Shown here: positions 34,470 through 42,741 of the stretch, piece after piece
Layout: every line of letters begins with the position of its first letter
How positions within the stretch are numbered: position 1 is the first letter of the stretch
Assembly: GCF_039540195.1 (NCBI RefSeq)
Contig: NZ_BAABEO010000017.1
Location: 124,001-188,000 of the forward strand
DNA from: Zafaria ginkgonis
Lineage (GTDB): Bacteria > Actinomycetota > Actinomycetes > Actinomycetales > Micrococcaceae
Length of the DNA stretch: 64,000 nucleotides
Direction: 5' to 3'
The notes under the pieces: model-generated
What the model was told of the DNA's origin: nothing
Database searches by the model: none
The model's input: only the letters and a program-made list of their open reading frames with translations
Made by a program: the position numbers and the translations under genes

Positions 34470-35390
34470 CTAGACGGTCGAGTGCTGGCCCGTCATCATG
34501 GCCGCCAGGTCGTCCGGTTCAAGGAACGACGGCGGCGGGGGCGGGCCCCAGTTGAAGAGGCCCTGGGCGCCGTGGAAGGTTTCGGGCGTCCAGATCTCGT
34601 CCTCGGGGATGCAGTCCATGTCCGAGTAGTACTCGGAGAAGTTCCCGGCCGGGTCCTTCAGGTACCAGAAGAAGTTCGAGCCGGCGTGGTGGCGGCCCAG
34701 TCCCCAGATGTGGCGCTCGGGGTTCCCCTCGAGCATGGCCTTGGCGCCGCGGCCGACGTCGTCGATGTCGTCGACCTGCCAGGAGGTGTGGTGCAGGAAG
34801 TTCACCGGCGCGGCCATCGCCAGGACGTTGTGGTGGTCCACCGAGCAGCGCATGAAGGCGCCCTTCTCACCGATGTAGTCGGAGACCTTGAAGCCCAGGC
34901 CCTCGGTGAAGAAGCGCATGGTCGCAGCCAGGTCGGTGGTGCCGATGACGGTGTGCCCGAGCTTGCGCGGTTTGATCGGTTCGGTGCGCACCACCCCGGG
35001 CGCGCGGCCCCGCCGGTCGGTCCGACCGGGGCCGTTGTACGGGGTGGCAGGGGTCATCTCCTGCACGATCCGCGGAGCCACCTGGATCCGGGCCACGAAC
35101 CCCGAGATCGGTTCCTGCGCGCTCAGCTCGGTGCCGTTGTGGTCCACGGGAACGCCCAGGCGCTGCAGCTGCAGCGTAATGCGGGCGACGTCGTCCTGGT
35201 CATCGACGCCGATGCCCAACTCGAGAAGCCGGCGGACAGGAGCGTGGACGATCTTGAGCTGTTCGCCGCCGTCGCGGGTGCCGAACGAGCCGTTGCCGAG
35301 GGGCTCGAGCCCGAAGTCGGTGTAGTACCGGATGGTCTCTTCGACGTTGGGCACCCCGATGGTGACCCGGGTCAGCCGGTGCAGTCCCAT
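34470..35390 (-). CDS. Extradiol ring-cleavage dioxygenase, VOC family (catechol 2,3-dioxygenase type)
   Basis: 306 residues, two vicinal-oxygen-chelate domains. The C-terminal domain is catalytic, with probable Fe(II) ligands His146 (LGHTVIG), His200 or His201 (NFLHHTSWQ) and Glu253 (NFSEYYSD), at the positions usual in BphC-type enzymes. It should cleave a catechol-like ring meta to the hydroxyls. It lies 10 bases after the FAH-family gene and downstream of a TfdB-type hydroxylase, so the three enzymes make a plausible hydroxylation, ring-cleavage and C-C hydrolysis route. Confidence 0.88.
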   Translation of the reverse strand: MGLHRLTRVTIGVPNVEETIRYYTDFGLEPLGNGSFGTRDGGEQLKIVHAPVRRLLELGIGVDDQDDVARITLQLQRLGVPVDHNGTELSAQEPISGFVARIQVAPRIVQEMTPATPYNGPGRTDRRGRAPGVVRTEPIKPRKLGHTVIGTTDLAATMRFFTEGLGFKVSDYIGEKGAFMRCSVDHHNVLAMAAPVNFLHHTSWQVDDIDDVGRGAKAMLEGNPERHIWGLGRHHAGSNFFWYLKDPAGNFSEYYSDMDCIPEDEIWTPETFHGAQGLFNWGPPPPPSFLEPDDLAAMMTGQHSTV

Positions 35391-35400
35391 GACGGCCCCC

Positions 35401-36258
35401 TCACCGATCGCCCATGACGAAGCTCTGGTTCAGGTCGCCGATGCCCTCGACCCAGGACACCAGGTTCTCCCCTGCGCGCAGGAACCTTTGCGGGCTCCGG
35501 CCCAGGCCCACCCCGGCCGGCGTGCCGGTGAAGATCACGTCCCCGGGCAGCAGCGTGACGGTCTTCGACAGGGCCTCGATCAGCTGCGGGACGGAGAAGA
35601 TCAGCTCGGAGGTGCGGGCCTTCTGGACCTGTTCGCCGTCGATGCTGCACCCCAGTTCCAGGTCGTCCGGGTCCGCGAACTCGTCAACGGTGACCAGCCA
35701 GGGACCGATCGGGGCGAAACCGGCGAAGGACTTGCCCAGCCCGAACTGCGGCGCCGGACCGGCCAGCTGGGACACGCGCTCGGAAAGGTCCTGGCCCACG
35801 GACAGGCCCGCCACGTGCTCCCAGGCCTGCGCGGCCGGGACGTTGGACGCCGTCTTGCCGATCACCGCGACCAGCTCGACCTCCCAGTCCGTGTTCCCGC
35901 CCGCCGGCAGGGTGACCGTGGTGTCCGGCCCGCTGATGCTGGTCACGAACTTGGTGAAGACCGGCGGCAACGTCTCCGGCTGCTCGAAGCCGGACTCCTT
36001 GGCATGCTCGGAATAGTTCAGCCCGATGGCCAGCACCTGCCGGGGCTCCGGCGACGGCGAACCCAGCCGCGCGCGCTCGATGGCGACGTCCCCGGCCGCC
36101 TGCGGCAGGGCTTCGGCCCAGGCCATGAACGCGGCCCAGTCCTTGTAGACGGACGGCAGGTCCGGACCGAAACGGCCCGCACTGGCGGCATGGACGTCCA
36201 GACCGGCCTCGTCGGATGTCAGGAGGACGGCCCGGCCGTCCAGGTTGGCGATACGCAT
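35401..36258 (-). CDS. Fumarylacetoacetate hydrolase (FAH) family protein
   Basis: 285 residues. The family core is present: GLNYSEHAKE at 79-88, the metal-binding Glu126-x-Glu128 in DWEVELVAVIG, and FTGTPAGVGLG near the C-terminus. Family members hydrolyse C-C bonds or isomerise or decarboxylate meta-cleavage products. The ATG at 36258 has AGGAG upstream; the frame upstream to 36438 lies inside the hydroxylase gene and is rejected. It works presumably on the product of the dioxygenase encoded just downstream. Confidence 0.87.
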   Translation of the reverse strand: MRIANLDGRAVLLTSDEAGLDVHAASAGRFGPDLPSVYKDWAAFMAWAEALPQAAGDVAIERARLGSPSPEPRQVLAIGLNYSEHAKESGFEQPETLPPVFTKFVTSISGPDTTVTLPAGGNTDWEVELVAVIGKTASNVPAAQAWEHVAGLSVGQDLSERVSQLAGPAPQFGLGKSFAGFAPIGPWLVTVDEFADPDDLELGCSIDGEQVQKARTSELIFSVPQLIEALSKTVTLLPGDVIFTGTPAGVGLGRSPQRFLRAGENLVSWVEGIGDLNQSFVMGDR

Positions 36259-36316
36259 AACTGCTCCTAGGGAAACTCGTGGAAGTGGGGAACGGATGGA
36301 TTTTTGGGTACGGGGG

Positions 36317-38056
36317 TTACCGGCCCAGCGCCGCGGACAGCGCCGCCTTGAGGGCGGCGGCCGGCTGGAGGGTCGCGGACTTCTGCCGCCAGGCGATGAA
36401 CCGGTCCGGCCGGACCAGCAGGCAGCCGTCGTCGGCAATTTCCCGCAGGCCGCTCCAGGTGCCCAGCACGTCGTCGTTGTCGCCGCGGACGCCGATCTGG
36501 GCCACGGCCAGTTCGACGCCCAGCTCCGCGGAGACGGCCGCCGCGGCCTCGCGCCAGGCTTGGTCGTCGAGGCCGGTGACCAGGGTGAAGCGGCCCTTGC
36601 CGACGACGTCCAGGGTGGAAATCGTTTCCGTGCCGCGCTGGAGCCAGGCGTGCGGGATCGAGGCCCCGGGCCTGGTGCTCGCCTGGTGGTAAAGGTCCGG
36701 ATCCCGACCGGTCTGCGGCCAGGCGGTGCCGTCCTCGATGACGGCCACCGACGCGTAGCGCTGGCCCAGATCCATGCCGTGGGCGTTGAACTGGTAGTTC
36801 TGCAGCTGGACGGCCGCGGCGAGCTGCTCCCGGCGCCGGGCCGACTCCGCGGACGAAGCGAAGAGTTCCTTCAGGCTCGCCCAGCCATCCTCGCTGGACT
36901 GGCCCGGGGCGAACCCCAGCGCCTGGGAGATCGGGGCCATGTCCTGCACGCTCTTGAGCGCCCTATCCACGACCCGGCGGCCGACCGGCTGGCGCTCGGC
37001 CGTGTAGGTGTCCAGCAGCCCCTCCCCCGCCTCGCCCTTGACGACCATGGCCAGCTTCCAGGCCAGGTTGAAGGAGTCCTGGACCGAGGTGTTCGAACCC
37101 AGGCCGTTGGCCGGCGGGTGCCGGTGCGCGGCATCGCCGGCCAGGAAGACCCTGCCCTGCTGGTAGGACTGCGCGACCATGTGGTTGATCTGCCACTTAG
37201 AGACGGCCTTGATCCTCACCTCGATGTCGGGATCGCCGATGGTCATCCGGGCCCGCGCAATCAGGGATTCCTCGTCCAGGTCCGGCTCGCCCTCTGCCGG
37301 GTCGTACATGCACAGCAGCACCCACTCGGTGAAGGGCTTGACGTTGATCCAGGTCCCGGACCCGACCCAGAAGTCATTGCCCGGCTGGGCCATCCAATAC
37401 AGCACGCCAGGCCGGTGGGCGCAGTATTTGGTCAGGTCCGCTTCCAGCCAGATGTTCAGCGCCGATCCCAAGCCGGTTTCGCCTTCCATGGCAAAGCCGA
37501 GCTGTTCGGCCACGGTGCTGCGGGCTCCGTCGGCGCCGACGGCGTACCTGGCCCGGATCGTCTCTTCGGCACCGGTGTCGCGGTGGCGCACGACGGCGGT
37601 GACGCCGTCGTCGTCCTGGGCAATGGAAACCAGCTCGGTGCTGAACCGGATATCGGCCCCGCGATCGCTGGCCGCCGCCAGGATCGCCGGCTCGAGCAGG
37701 TGCTGCGGCGCGTTGCACATGCTCGACGGGCTCGCCGCCTCGTAGTCGGCCTTGCGTTCGACTCCGGTGCCCCAGGTTTGCAGCCGGGCGATTTCCTGTC
37801 CGGCGAAGCTGGTGGCCCACACGTTGTTGGTCATGTAGCTGTTGGGGGTGGCCAGCTCGCGGATCCGGTCTTCGATTCCCAGGTCGCGGAACACCTCGAC
37901 CGTGCGCTGGTTGGTGATGTGCGCCCGCGGCGAATTGGCCGTTCCGGAGTGCCGAGACACCGTCACGGCGTCCACCCCGTACGTGGCCAGCAAAGCGGAC
38001 AGGGTCAGGCCCGCCGGGCCCGCACCGACCACAAGGACATCGGTCTGGATTGCCAT
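36317..38056 (-). CDS. FAD-dependent phenol hydroxylase, TfdB type
   Basis: 579 residues, class A flavoprotein monooxygenase. GAGPAG at 11-16 binds the FAD ADP moiety, GADGARS (174-180) is the DG motif, GRVFLAGDAAH (301-311) is the GD motif, and NSPRAHITNQRTVEVFRDLG is typical of the 2,4-dichlorophenol/phenol hydroxylase group; the last 150 residues form the thioredoxin-like dimerisation domain. It uses NAD(P)H and O2 to hydroxylate a phenol ortho or para. GAGG precedes the ATG. Paralogue of the 43924 product but with a different partner set. Confidence 0.87.
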   Translation of the reverse strand: MAIQTDVLVVGAGPAGLTLSALLATYGVDAVTVSRHSGTANSPRAHITNQRTVEVFRDLGIEDRIRELATPNSYMTNNVWATSFAGQEIARLQTWGTGVERKADYEAASPSSMCNAPQHLLEPAILAAASDRGADIRFSTELVSIAQDDDGVTAVVRHRDTGAEETIRARYAVGADGARSTVAEQLGFAMEGETGLGSALNIWLEADLTKYCAHRPGVLYWMAQPGNDFWVGSGTWINVKPFTEWVLLCMYDPAEGEPDLDEESLIARARMTIGDPDIEVRIKAVSKWQINHMVAQSYQQGRVFLAGDAAHRHPPANGLGSNTSVQDSFNLAWKLAMVVKGEAGEGLLDTYTAERQPVGRRVVDRALKSVQDMAPISQALGFAPGQSSEDGWASLKELFASSAESARRREQLAAAVQLQNYQFNAHGMDLGQRYASVAVIEDGTAWPQTGRDPDLYHQASTRPGASIPHAWLQRGTETISTLDVVGKGRFTLVTGLDDQAWREAAAAVSAELGVELAVAQIGVRGDNDDVLGTWSGLREIADDGCLLVRPDRFIAWRQKSATLQPAAALKAALSAALGR

Positions 38057-38091
38057 CTCATGTGCCTCTTTCATTTCGTGCTTCCAGGTGT

Positions 38092-39171
38092 TCATCGGGC
38101 CCCGGGGTTCCCCAGGCCGAAGTGCATGAGGTCTTCGCCGATCACGAGGTTCCCGGAGAAGCCGACCTGCGCCTTGCGCCACTTCTCCTCCGGGGTGTAG
38201 CCCGGCACGAGGTGGGTCAGCACCAGGGTGTTGACCCCGGCCCTTTCCGCCTGGGGTCCGACTTCCTCGATGGCCGTGTGTGCGGCGAGCATGTGCTGCA
38301 TCAGGTTGGGATCCGGTTTGGGCGAGTCCGGGCCCAGGAGCCCGTTTACCCAGTCCATGTCGATGCACTCGTGCAGCAGGATGTCGGCGCCCTGCGAGAT
38401 CGTGACGAGGTTCTGGCAGACCCCCGTGTCGCCGGAGACCACGATGCTGCCGTCGGGCGTCTCGAAGCGGAACGCGAAGGCCGGGAAGACCGGACGGTGG
38501 TCCACCAGGATGGCAGTAACGCGGACGTTCTCGTCCCGGTAGATCTCGAAGGGGTCCATCGTCGGGGTGGGGTTCCCGTTCGGATCGTCCCCGGTGCCGG
38601 CGGGCAACTCGATGTCGTGGAATTCGAAGATCTCGCGCGGGTCCTGCTTGGCGTTGTCGCGCATCCGGTCGTTGATGTCCAGGGCGTAGGCCTGCAGCAG
38701 CTTCTGGGAGGACTCCACCAGGCCGGGGGTCGGCGATTCGGGATGGAACACCTCCGGCAGGTCCTCGCGATTCTCCTCGGCGAAGATCGGCGGCAGCGCG
38801 CCCCGGTCGCCGGGGCCGTGGATTTGGATCGGCTGCCGCAGCCCGTCCGAGCCGTTGTGCCAGGCCAACAGCAAGAGGTTCGGGTAGTCCACCATGTGGT
38901 CCGAATGGTGGTGGGTGATGAACACCGCCCGCATGTTGTCCAGGCCCTTCTGGAAGCCTGCCGGGCCGAGGCCGGACTTGCGGAACTGCGGACCCCAGCC
39001 CTCGCCGCAGTCGATCAGGTAGACGGCGTCGTTGACCGTGATCGCGGTGGAGATTCCGGCCCGGTTCGAGTCGTCCCACCACGGCGGACCTCCGGCCGTG
39101 CCCAGGAGGGTCACGCGGGTCCGGTACGTGGCGGCTTCGGCCGCGTCCAGCGGCAGGTATTTGCTAGTCAT
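38092..39171 (-). CDS. MBL-fold metallohydrolase (RNase Z/lactonase-like)
   Basis: 359 residues. THHHSDH (86-92) carries the dinuclear metal site; VVSGDTG supplies the Asp bridge and VLTHLVPGY a further His. The LLGTAGGP segment opens the fold. No signal peptide is seen. A close relative with a Tat signal is encoded at 56223-57383, also next to an ABC transporter. The operon position suggests hydrolysis of a lactone or ester intermediate, but no substrate can be named. Confidence 0.82.
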   Translation of the reverse strand: MTSKYLPLDAAEAATYRTRVTLLGTAGGPPWWDDSNRAGISTAITVNDAVYLIDCGEGWGPQFRKSGLGPAGFQKGLDNMRAVFITHHHSDHMVDYPNLLLLAWHNGSDGLRQPIQIHGPGDRGALPPIFAEENREDLPEVFHPESPTPGLVESSQKLLQAYALDINDRMRDNAKQDPREIFEFHDIELPAGTGDDPNGNPTPTMDPFEIYRDENVRVTAILVDHRPVFPAFAFRFETPDGSIVVSGDTGVCQNLVTISQGADILLHECIDMDWVNGLLGPDSPKPDPNLMQHMLAAHTAIEEVGPQAERAGVNTLVLTHLVPGYTPEEKWRKAQVGFSGNLVIGEDLMHFGLGNPGAR

Positions 39172-39195
39172 GCTCTGGTCCTTTTCGAGTGGGGC

Positions 39196-40041
39196 TTAGC
39201 GGATGGTGGCGTGGGACTTGGCGGACTGGATCAGCTCGAACACCTCGGCGCGCAGTCGCGCGTACTCCGGCAGCAGCTTGGTGTCGCGCTGGTTGCGGGG
39301 ATGGGGAAGGTCGACTGCGATGTTGCGGGTGACCGTTGTGGGTGCCCCGGAGAGCACGACGACCCGGTCGCCCAGGTAGACCGCCTCGTCTATGTCGTGG
39401 GTGACGAACACGACGGTGGTGTCGAACTCCTGGCGGACACGCAGGACCAGGTCCTCCAGCTCGATCCGGGTTTGGGCATCGACGGCGGCGAACGGCTCGT
39501 CCATCAGCAGCACGTCCGGCTGATAGGCCAGGCCGCGGGCGATGGCGGCGCGCTGCTGCATGCCGCCCGACATCTGCCAGGGGTAGAGGTTTCCCTTGCC
39601 CGCCAGCCCCACCGCCTCGAGCACCGACTCGATGCGGGCCGGGCGCTCCGGCTTGGGGAACTTGTTTCTCATGGGCAGCTCCACGTTGCCCCGGATGGTC
39701 ATCCACGGCAGCAGTGAGCGGCTGTAGTCCTGGAAAACGACGGCGAGCCTCGCCGGCGGTTCGGTCACCGGCGCGCCCTCGAAGACGGTCTGCCCGCCGG
39801 AGGGCTCCAGCAGCCCGGCCATGCACTTGAGCAGCGTGGTCTTGCCCGACCCGGAAGGCCCGACCACGCAGACGAACTCGCCCCTGCGGATCTCGAAGTC
39901 GACGCCGGCCAGGATCTGCGCGGCACCGTAGCTCTTCCGCAGGTCCTGCAGCTGCAACAGGACTTCCGCGGGGACGACGTCGGCGCTCGCCGATCGCCCG
40001 GCGTGCAATGGATTCGGGGAATGGGTCTCGGTCATTCTCAT
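39196..40041 (-). CDS. ABC transporter ATP-binding protein (SsuB/TauB type)
   Basis: 281 residues. Walker A GPSGSGKTT (61-69), signature MSGGMQQRAAIARGL, Walker B VLLMDEPFAAVD and the switch His in FVTHDIDEAVYLGD are all intact. It energises uptake by the two permeases encoded upstream. The ATG at 40041 follows AGGAAG and overlaps the permease stop by 4 bp. Confidence 0.92.
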   Translation of the reverse strand: MRMTETHSPNPLHAGRSASADVVPAEVLLQLQDLRKSYGAAQILAGVDFEIRRGEFVCVVGPSGSGKTTLLKCMAGLLEPSGGQTVFEGAPVTEPPARLAVVFQDYSRSLLPWMTIRGNVELPMRNKFPKPERPARIESVLEAVGLAGKGNLYPWQMSGGMQQRAAIARGLAYQPDVLLMDEPFAAVDAQTRIELEDLVLRVRQEFDTTVVFVTHDIDEAVYLGDRVVVLSGAPTTVTRNIAVDLPHPRNQRDTKLLPEYARLRAEVFELIQSAKSHATIR

Positions 40042-40841
40042 GCACCGCTTCCTGTGGTGGCGAGCAGGCCGGTCTGCCAACGCAGGACGTACCGCTCCAG
40101 ACGGATGAAAAGTAGGTTGGCGAGGTAGCCGAGCATCCCCAGCAGCAGGGTCCCGGCCCAGGTCTGGGGCACGGCGAAGGTCTGCTGGGAATTCAGCACG
40201 TAGTAGCCGATGCCGTGGGTGGAGGCGACCATCTCCGAGACGACGATCAGGATGATGGACAGCTGCAAGGTGGTGCGGAGTCCGGCGAAGATCTGCGGCC
40301 CGGCGTTGGGCAGGATGACGCAGCGAACCTTCTGGGCCCGGGTGAGCCGGTAGGAACGGGTCATCTCGGTCAGCTGCGGATCCAGTGAGCGCACGCCGTC
40401 GATGGTGTTCAGCAGCGTCGGCCAGATGGCACCGAAGGCGATGATCGCAATATTCATGGACGGGCCGATGCCGAAGAGCAGCAGCCCGATCGGCAGCAGC
40501 ACCGGCGGTGGCAGCGAGCGCAGGAACTGGATGATGGGCTCGGCGCCCGCCCGCAGGGCTGGGTACATGCCGATGCACACTCCCAGTCCCACACCCAGGG
40601 CCGAGGCAATGAGGAATCCGGCCAGGAACTTGCCCATGCTGGGCACCATGTGCTGGAGGAATCCCGGGCCGAGCCAGTCCTGCCGGAGTGTTTCGACGAT
40701 GGTCTGCAGCGGCGGGAAGTACAGCGAGGTGCTGGACGCCGAAGCAATCCACCACAGGGCTACCAGGCTGACGGGCAGCCAGGCACGCAGCAGGAAGAGC
40801 TTGGCTGCGCCGCGCCGTCGGGAGGCTCGGATGGAGCTCAC
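40038..40841 (-). CDS. ABC transporter permease (SsuC/TauC type)
   Basis: 267 residues, six hydrophobic helices. The GTG at 40841 is preceded by AAAGGAAACC and overlaps the upstream permease stop (GTGA). The EAA loop that docks on the ATPase reads EMTRSYRLTRAQKVRCVILP. It forms a heteromeric channel with the 40838-41683 product. Confidence 0.9.
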   Translation of the reverse strand: MSSIRASRRRGAAKLFLLRAWLPVSLVALWWIASASSTSLYFPPLQTIVETLRQDWLGPGFLQHMVPSMGKFLAGFLIASALGVGLGVCIGMYPALRAGAEPIIQFLRSLPPPVLLPIGLLLFGIGPSMNIAIIAFGAIWPTLLNTIDGVRSLDPQLTEMTRSYRLTRAQKVRCVILPNAGPQIFAGLRTTLQLSIILIVVSEMVASTHGIGYYVLNSQQTFAVPQTWAGTLLLGMLGYLANLLFIRLERYVLRWQTGLLATTGSGA

Positions 40842-41683
40842 AGGTTTCCTTTCTGGCGGATGGACGGGTGCCAGAACAGCAGCGGCTGCTGCGCGCCGCG
40901 GAACCCGGCATTGACGAGCAGGCCCAGCAGGCCTGCCGCAAGAATCAGGGCATACATCTCGGCAAGCGCTCCGGCGGACTGTGCCACTACGATGCTCTGG
41001 CCCAGGCCGGCGGCACCTCCGACCATCTCTGCCACCACGGCGATGACGAGGGCGATGGAGGCCGAGATGCGCATTCCGGTCAGCGCGAACGGCAGGATGG
41101 AGGGAACCAGCAGCCGGCTGGTGGTCAGCCACCAGCCCAGTCGGTAGCTGCGGGCCATGTCCGCGCTGACGCCGTTGACTTCCTTGAGCCCGTAAATGAG
41201 CTGGGTCAGCAGCGGCCAGATGGCCCCCATCACGATCAGGAACAGTTTCATGCCCGGCGACGGGCCCCACAGCAGCAGCCCGAGCGGGATCAGGGCCACC
41301 GGCGGGATGGGTTTGAGGAACTCCATCACGAACCAGGTGGATTCCTGCGCCGGGCGCACCAGCCCGATCAGCAGGGCCAGCGGTGAAGCGATCAGCACGA
41401 TCAGGAGCAGGCCGATCATCGCCACCGACATCGTGTTCCAGACAGCCAGCCAGAATTCGGCCAAGCCCAGCTGGCGTCCCAATTCGGCCAGGACCGCGGT
41501 GGCCGGCGGAATGGAGCCGGACGGAACCGCTCCGGTGCGGGAGAGCGCCTCCCAGACCAGCAGGACCGCGGCGACCGCCGAGGCGCCAAGGACCGCCCTG
41601 CCGGTCCGCCCGGCGGCAAGGCCGCGCCGCGGCACGGACCTGCGGCCGCTACCGTTGCGGGCGTCCAGTTGGGCCGTCGTCAT
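40838..41683 (-). CDS. ABC transporter permease (SsuC/TauC type)
   Basis: 281 residues, about six helices; EAA-like loop DMARSYRLGWWLTTSRLLVP. There is no other start codon in frame upstream, and only a weak CGGAA sits before the ATG. Its first codon overlaps the stop of a 16-codon leader ORF that has a strong ribosome-binding site, so translation is probably coupled to it. First structural gene of the eight-gene catabolic operon. Confidence 0.9.
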   Translation of the reverse strand: MTTAQLDARNGSGRRSVPRRGLAAGRTGRAVLGASAVAAVLLVWEALSRTGAVPSGSIPPATAVLAELGRQLGLAEFWLAVWNTMSVAMIGLLLIVLIASPLALLIGLVRPAQESTWFVMEFLKPIPPVALIPLGLLLWGPSPGMKLFLIVMGAIWPLLTQLIYGLKEVNGVSADMARSYRLGWWLTTSRLLVPSILPFALTGMRISASIALVIAVVAEMVGGAAGLGQSIVVAQSAGALAEMYALILAAGLLGLLVNAGFRGAQQPLLFWHPSIRQKGNL

Positions 41684-41730
41684 TTCCGGCCCGCTTCGGG
41701 TGCCGGCAGCATCATCACTACGGACTTCAC
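41680..41730 (-). CDS. 16-codon leader peptide upstream of the ABC permease gene
   Basis: GTG at 41730 follows AGGAGG by 4 bases and the frame reads VKSVVMMLPAPEAGRK, stopping at TGA (41682-41680), which overlaps the permease ATG (41683-41681). The best ribosome-binding site of the region belongs to this short frame, not to the permease. It may serve only to load ribosomes (translational coupling) or may sense translation. No homologue is known to me. Confidence 0.5.
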   Translation of the reverse strand: MKSVVMMLPAPEAGRK

Positions 41731-41815
41731 GGTCCCTCCTCTGTGTCGTCGATCACTCCCACAAGCCTCGGACAGGGCAAGCCAGAGGACAAATATCAAT
41801 TTCCTCCCCACCCCA

Positions 41816-41830
41816 TATAATTTGCGACTA
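41816..41830 (+). promoter_or_regulatory. Leaderless promoter of the LysR gene
   Basis: TATAAT (41816-41821) is a perfect -10 box 8 bases before the ATG at 41830. No Shine-Dalgarno is present. The transcript should begin at the start codon. Confidence 0.65.
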
Positions 41831-42741
41831 TGAATCTTCGCCAGCTTGAGTACTTCCTGACCGTGGCGGCCGAGGGCTCGTTCTCCCGAGCCGCCGGCGT
41901 CCTGCACATGACCCAGCCGCCGCTGAGCCAGTCGGTGCTGCAACTGGAGAAACAGCTCGGCGTCCAGCTGCTGGTCCGGCACGCGCAAGGGGTGTCGCCG
42001 ACGGAGGCCGGCCGCCTGCTGATGGAACAGGGCGAGCACCTGCTCCAATGGAGCCGACGGCTGGAGGAGCGGCTCTCGGCCATGGGCCAAGGCCTGGCCG
42101 GGAGCCTCCACATCGCCTCGGTGCCGACCTTCGGCTGGTCGCACCTACCGCCGCTGCTTCAGGCGTTCGCAGATACGGCGCCCGGGGTGGAGGTGGAGCT
42201 GTCCGATCCGGTACCGTCCGAGGTGCTCGCCCAGGTGGCTGATGGCAGCGCCGATGTTGGCTTCGTTGCCACGTCCGACACGGGACTGCTGGCCGCCGCA
42301 CACCCTGGGCTCGCCATCGAGCTCGTTGCGGAAATGCCACTGCTGGCGGTCCTGCCGCCGAGCCTGCCTGACCTTCCGGATCCCCTGGATCTCTCGGCGT
42401 TGGCCGGGCAGACATGGCTACTGCCCCTGCCCGCCCCCGGATTTCCCGGGCTGGTCGAGATCGCCGAGGCCGTCTGGCGGGAAACCGGGACGCGTCCGGG
42501 ATCCGTGCGGTACGTCTCGACACTGCAGACGGCCGTACCGCTGATCGCCGCGGACATGGGCCTGAGCCTGATGCCGCGCTCCGTCGCCGACGTCGCCGGC
42601 CCCAGGGTGCAGGTCCGCAGGCCCGTGCAGCAGGTCCCGCCGCTGCATGCGGCCATGGTCTGGTCCCGCCACATGCCGCCCTCGCCGGTCCTGGAACGGT
42701 TTCTCGCCGTCACCCGGGAGACGTACACTGGAAAACTATGA
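41830..42741 (+). CDS. LysR family transcriptional regulator
   Basis: 303 residues, standard LysR: HTH at 1-60 (EGSFSRAAGVLHMTQPPLSQ), effector domain after residue 90. It is divergent from the ABC/TfdB/dioxygenase operon, the usual arrangement for a LysR activator, and its stop overlaps the start of the following araC gene (ATGA), so both regulators may be made together. The 146-base divergent gap contains no clear T-N11-A palindrome that I can see. Confidence 0.92.
   Translation: MNLRQLEYFLTVAAEGSFSRAAGVLHMTQPPLSQSVLQLEKQLGVQLLVRHAQGVSPTEAGRLLMEQGEHLLQWSRRLEERLSAMGQGLAGSLHIASVPTFGWSHLPPLLQAFADTAPGVEVELSDPVPSEVLAQVADGSADVGFVATSDTGLLAAAHPGLAIELVAEMPLLAVLPPSLPDLPDPLDLSALAGQTWLLPLPAPGFPGLVEIAEAVWRETGTRPGSVRYVSTLQTAVPLIAADMGLSLMPRSVADVAGPRVQVRRPVQQVPPLHAAMVWSRHMPPSPVLERFLAVTRETYTGKL
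42724..42738 (+). promoter_or_regulatory. Possible internal leaderless promoter of the AraC gene
   Basis: TACACT (42724-42729) lies exactly 8 bases before the ATG at 42738, inside the end of lysR. The same -10-N8-ATG spacing occurs at three other genes in this window. Coupled translation from the lysR mRNA is the alternative. Confidence 0.4.

Noticed and set aside
33352..41683. A taurine or sulfonate utilisation locus
   Set aside because: The transporter is of that family, but no sulfonatase or taurine dioxygenase is present; all enzymes are of the aromatic-degradation type.
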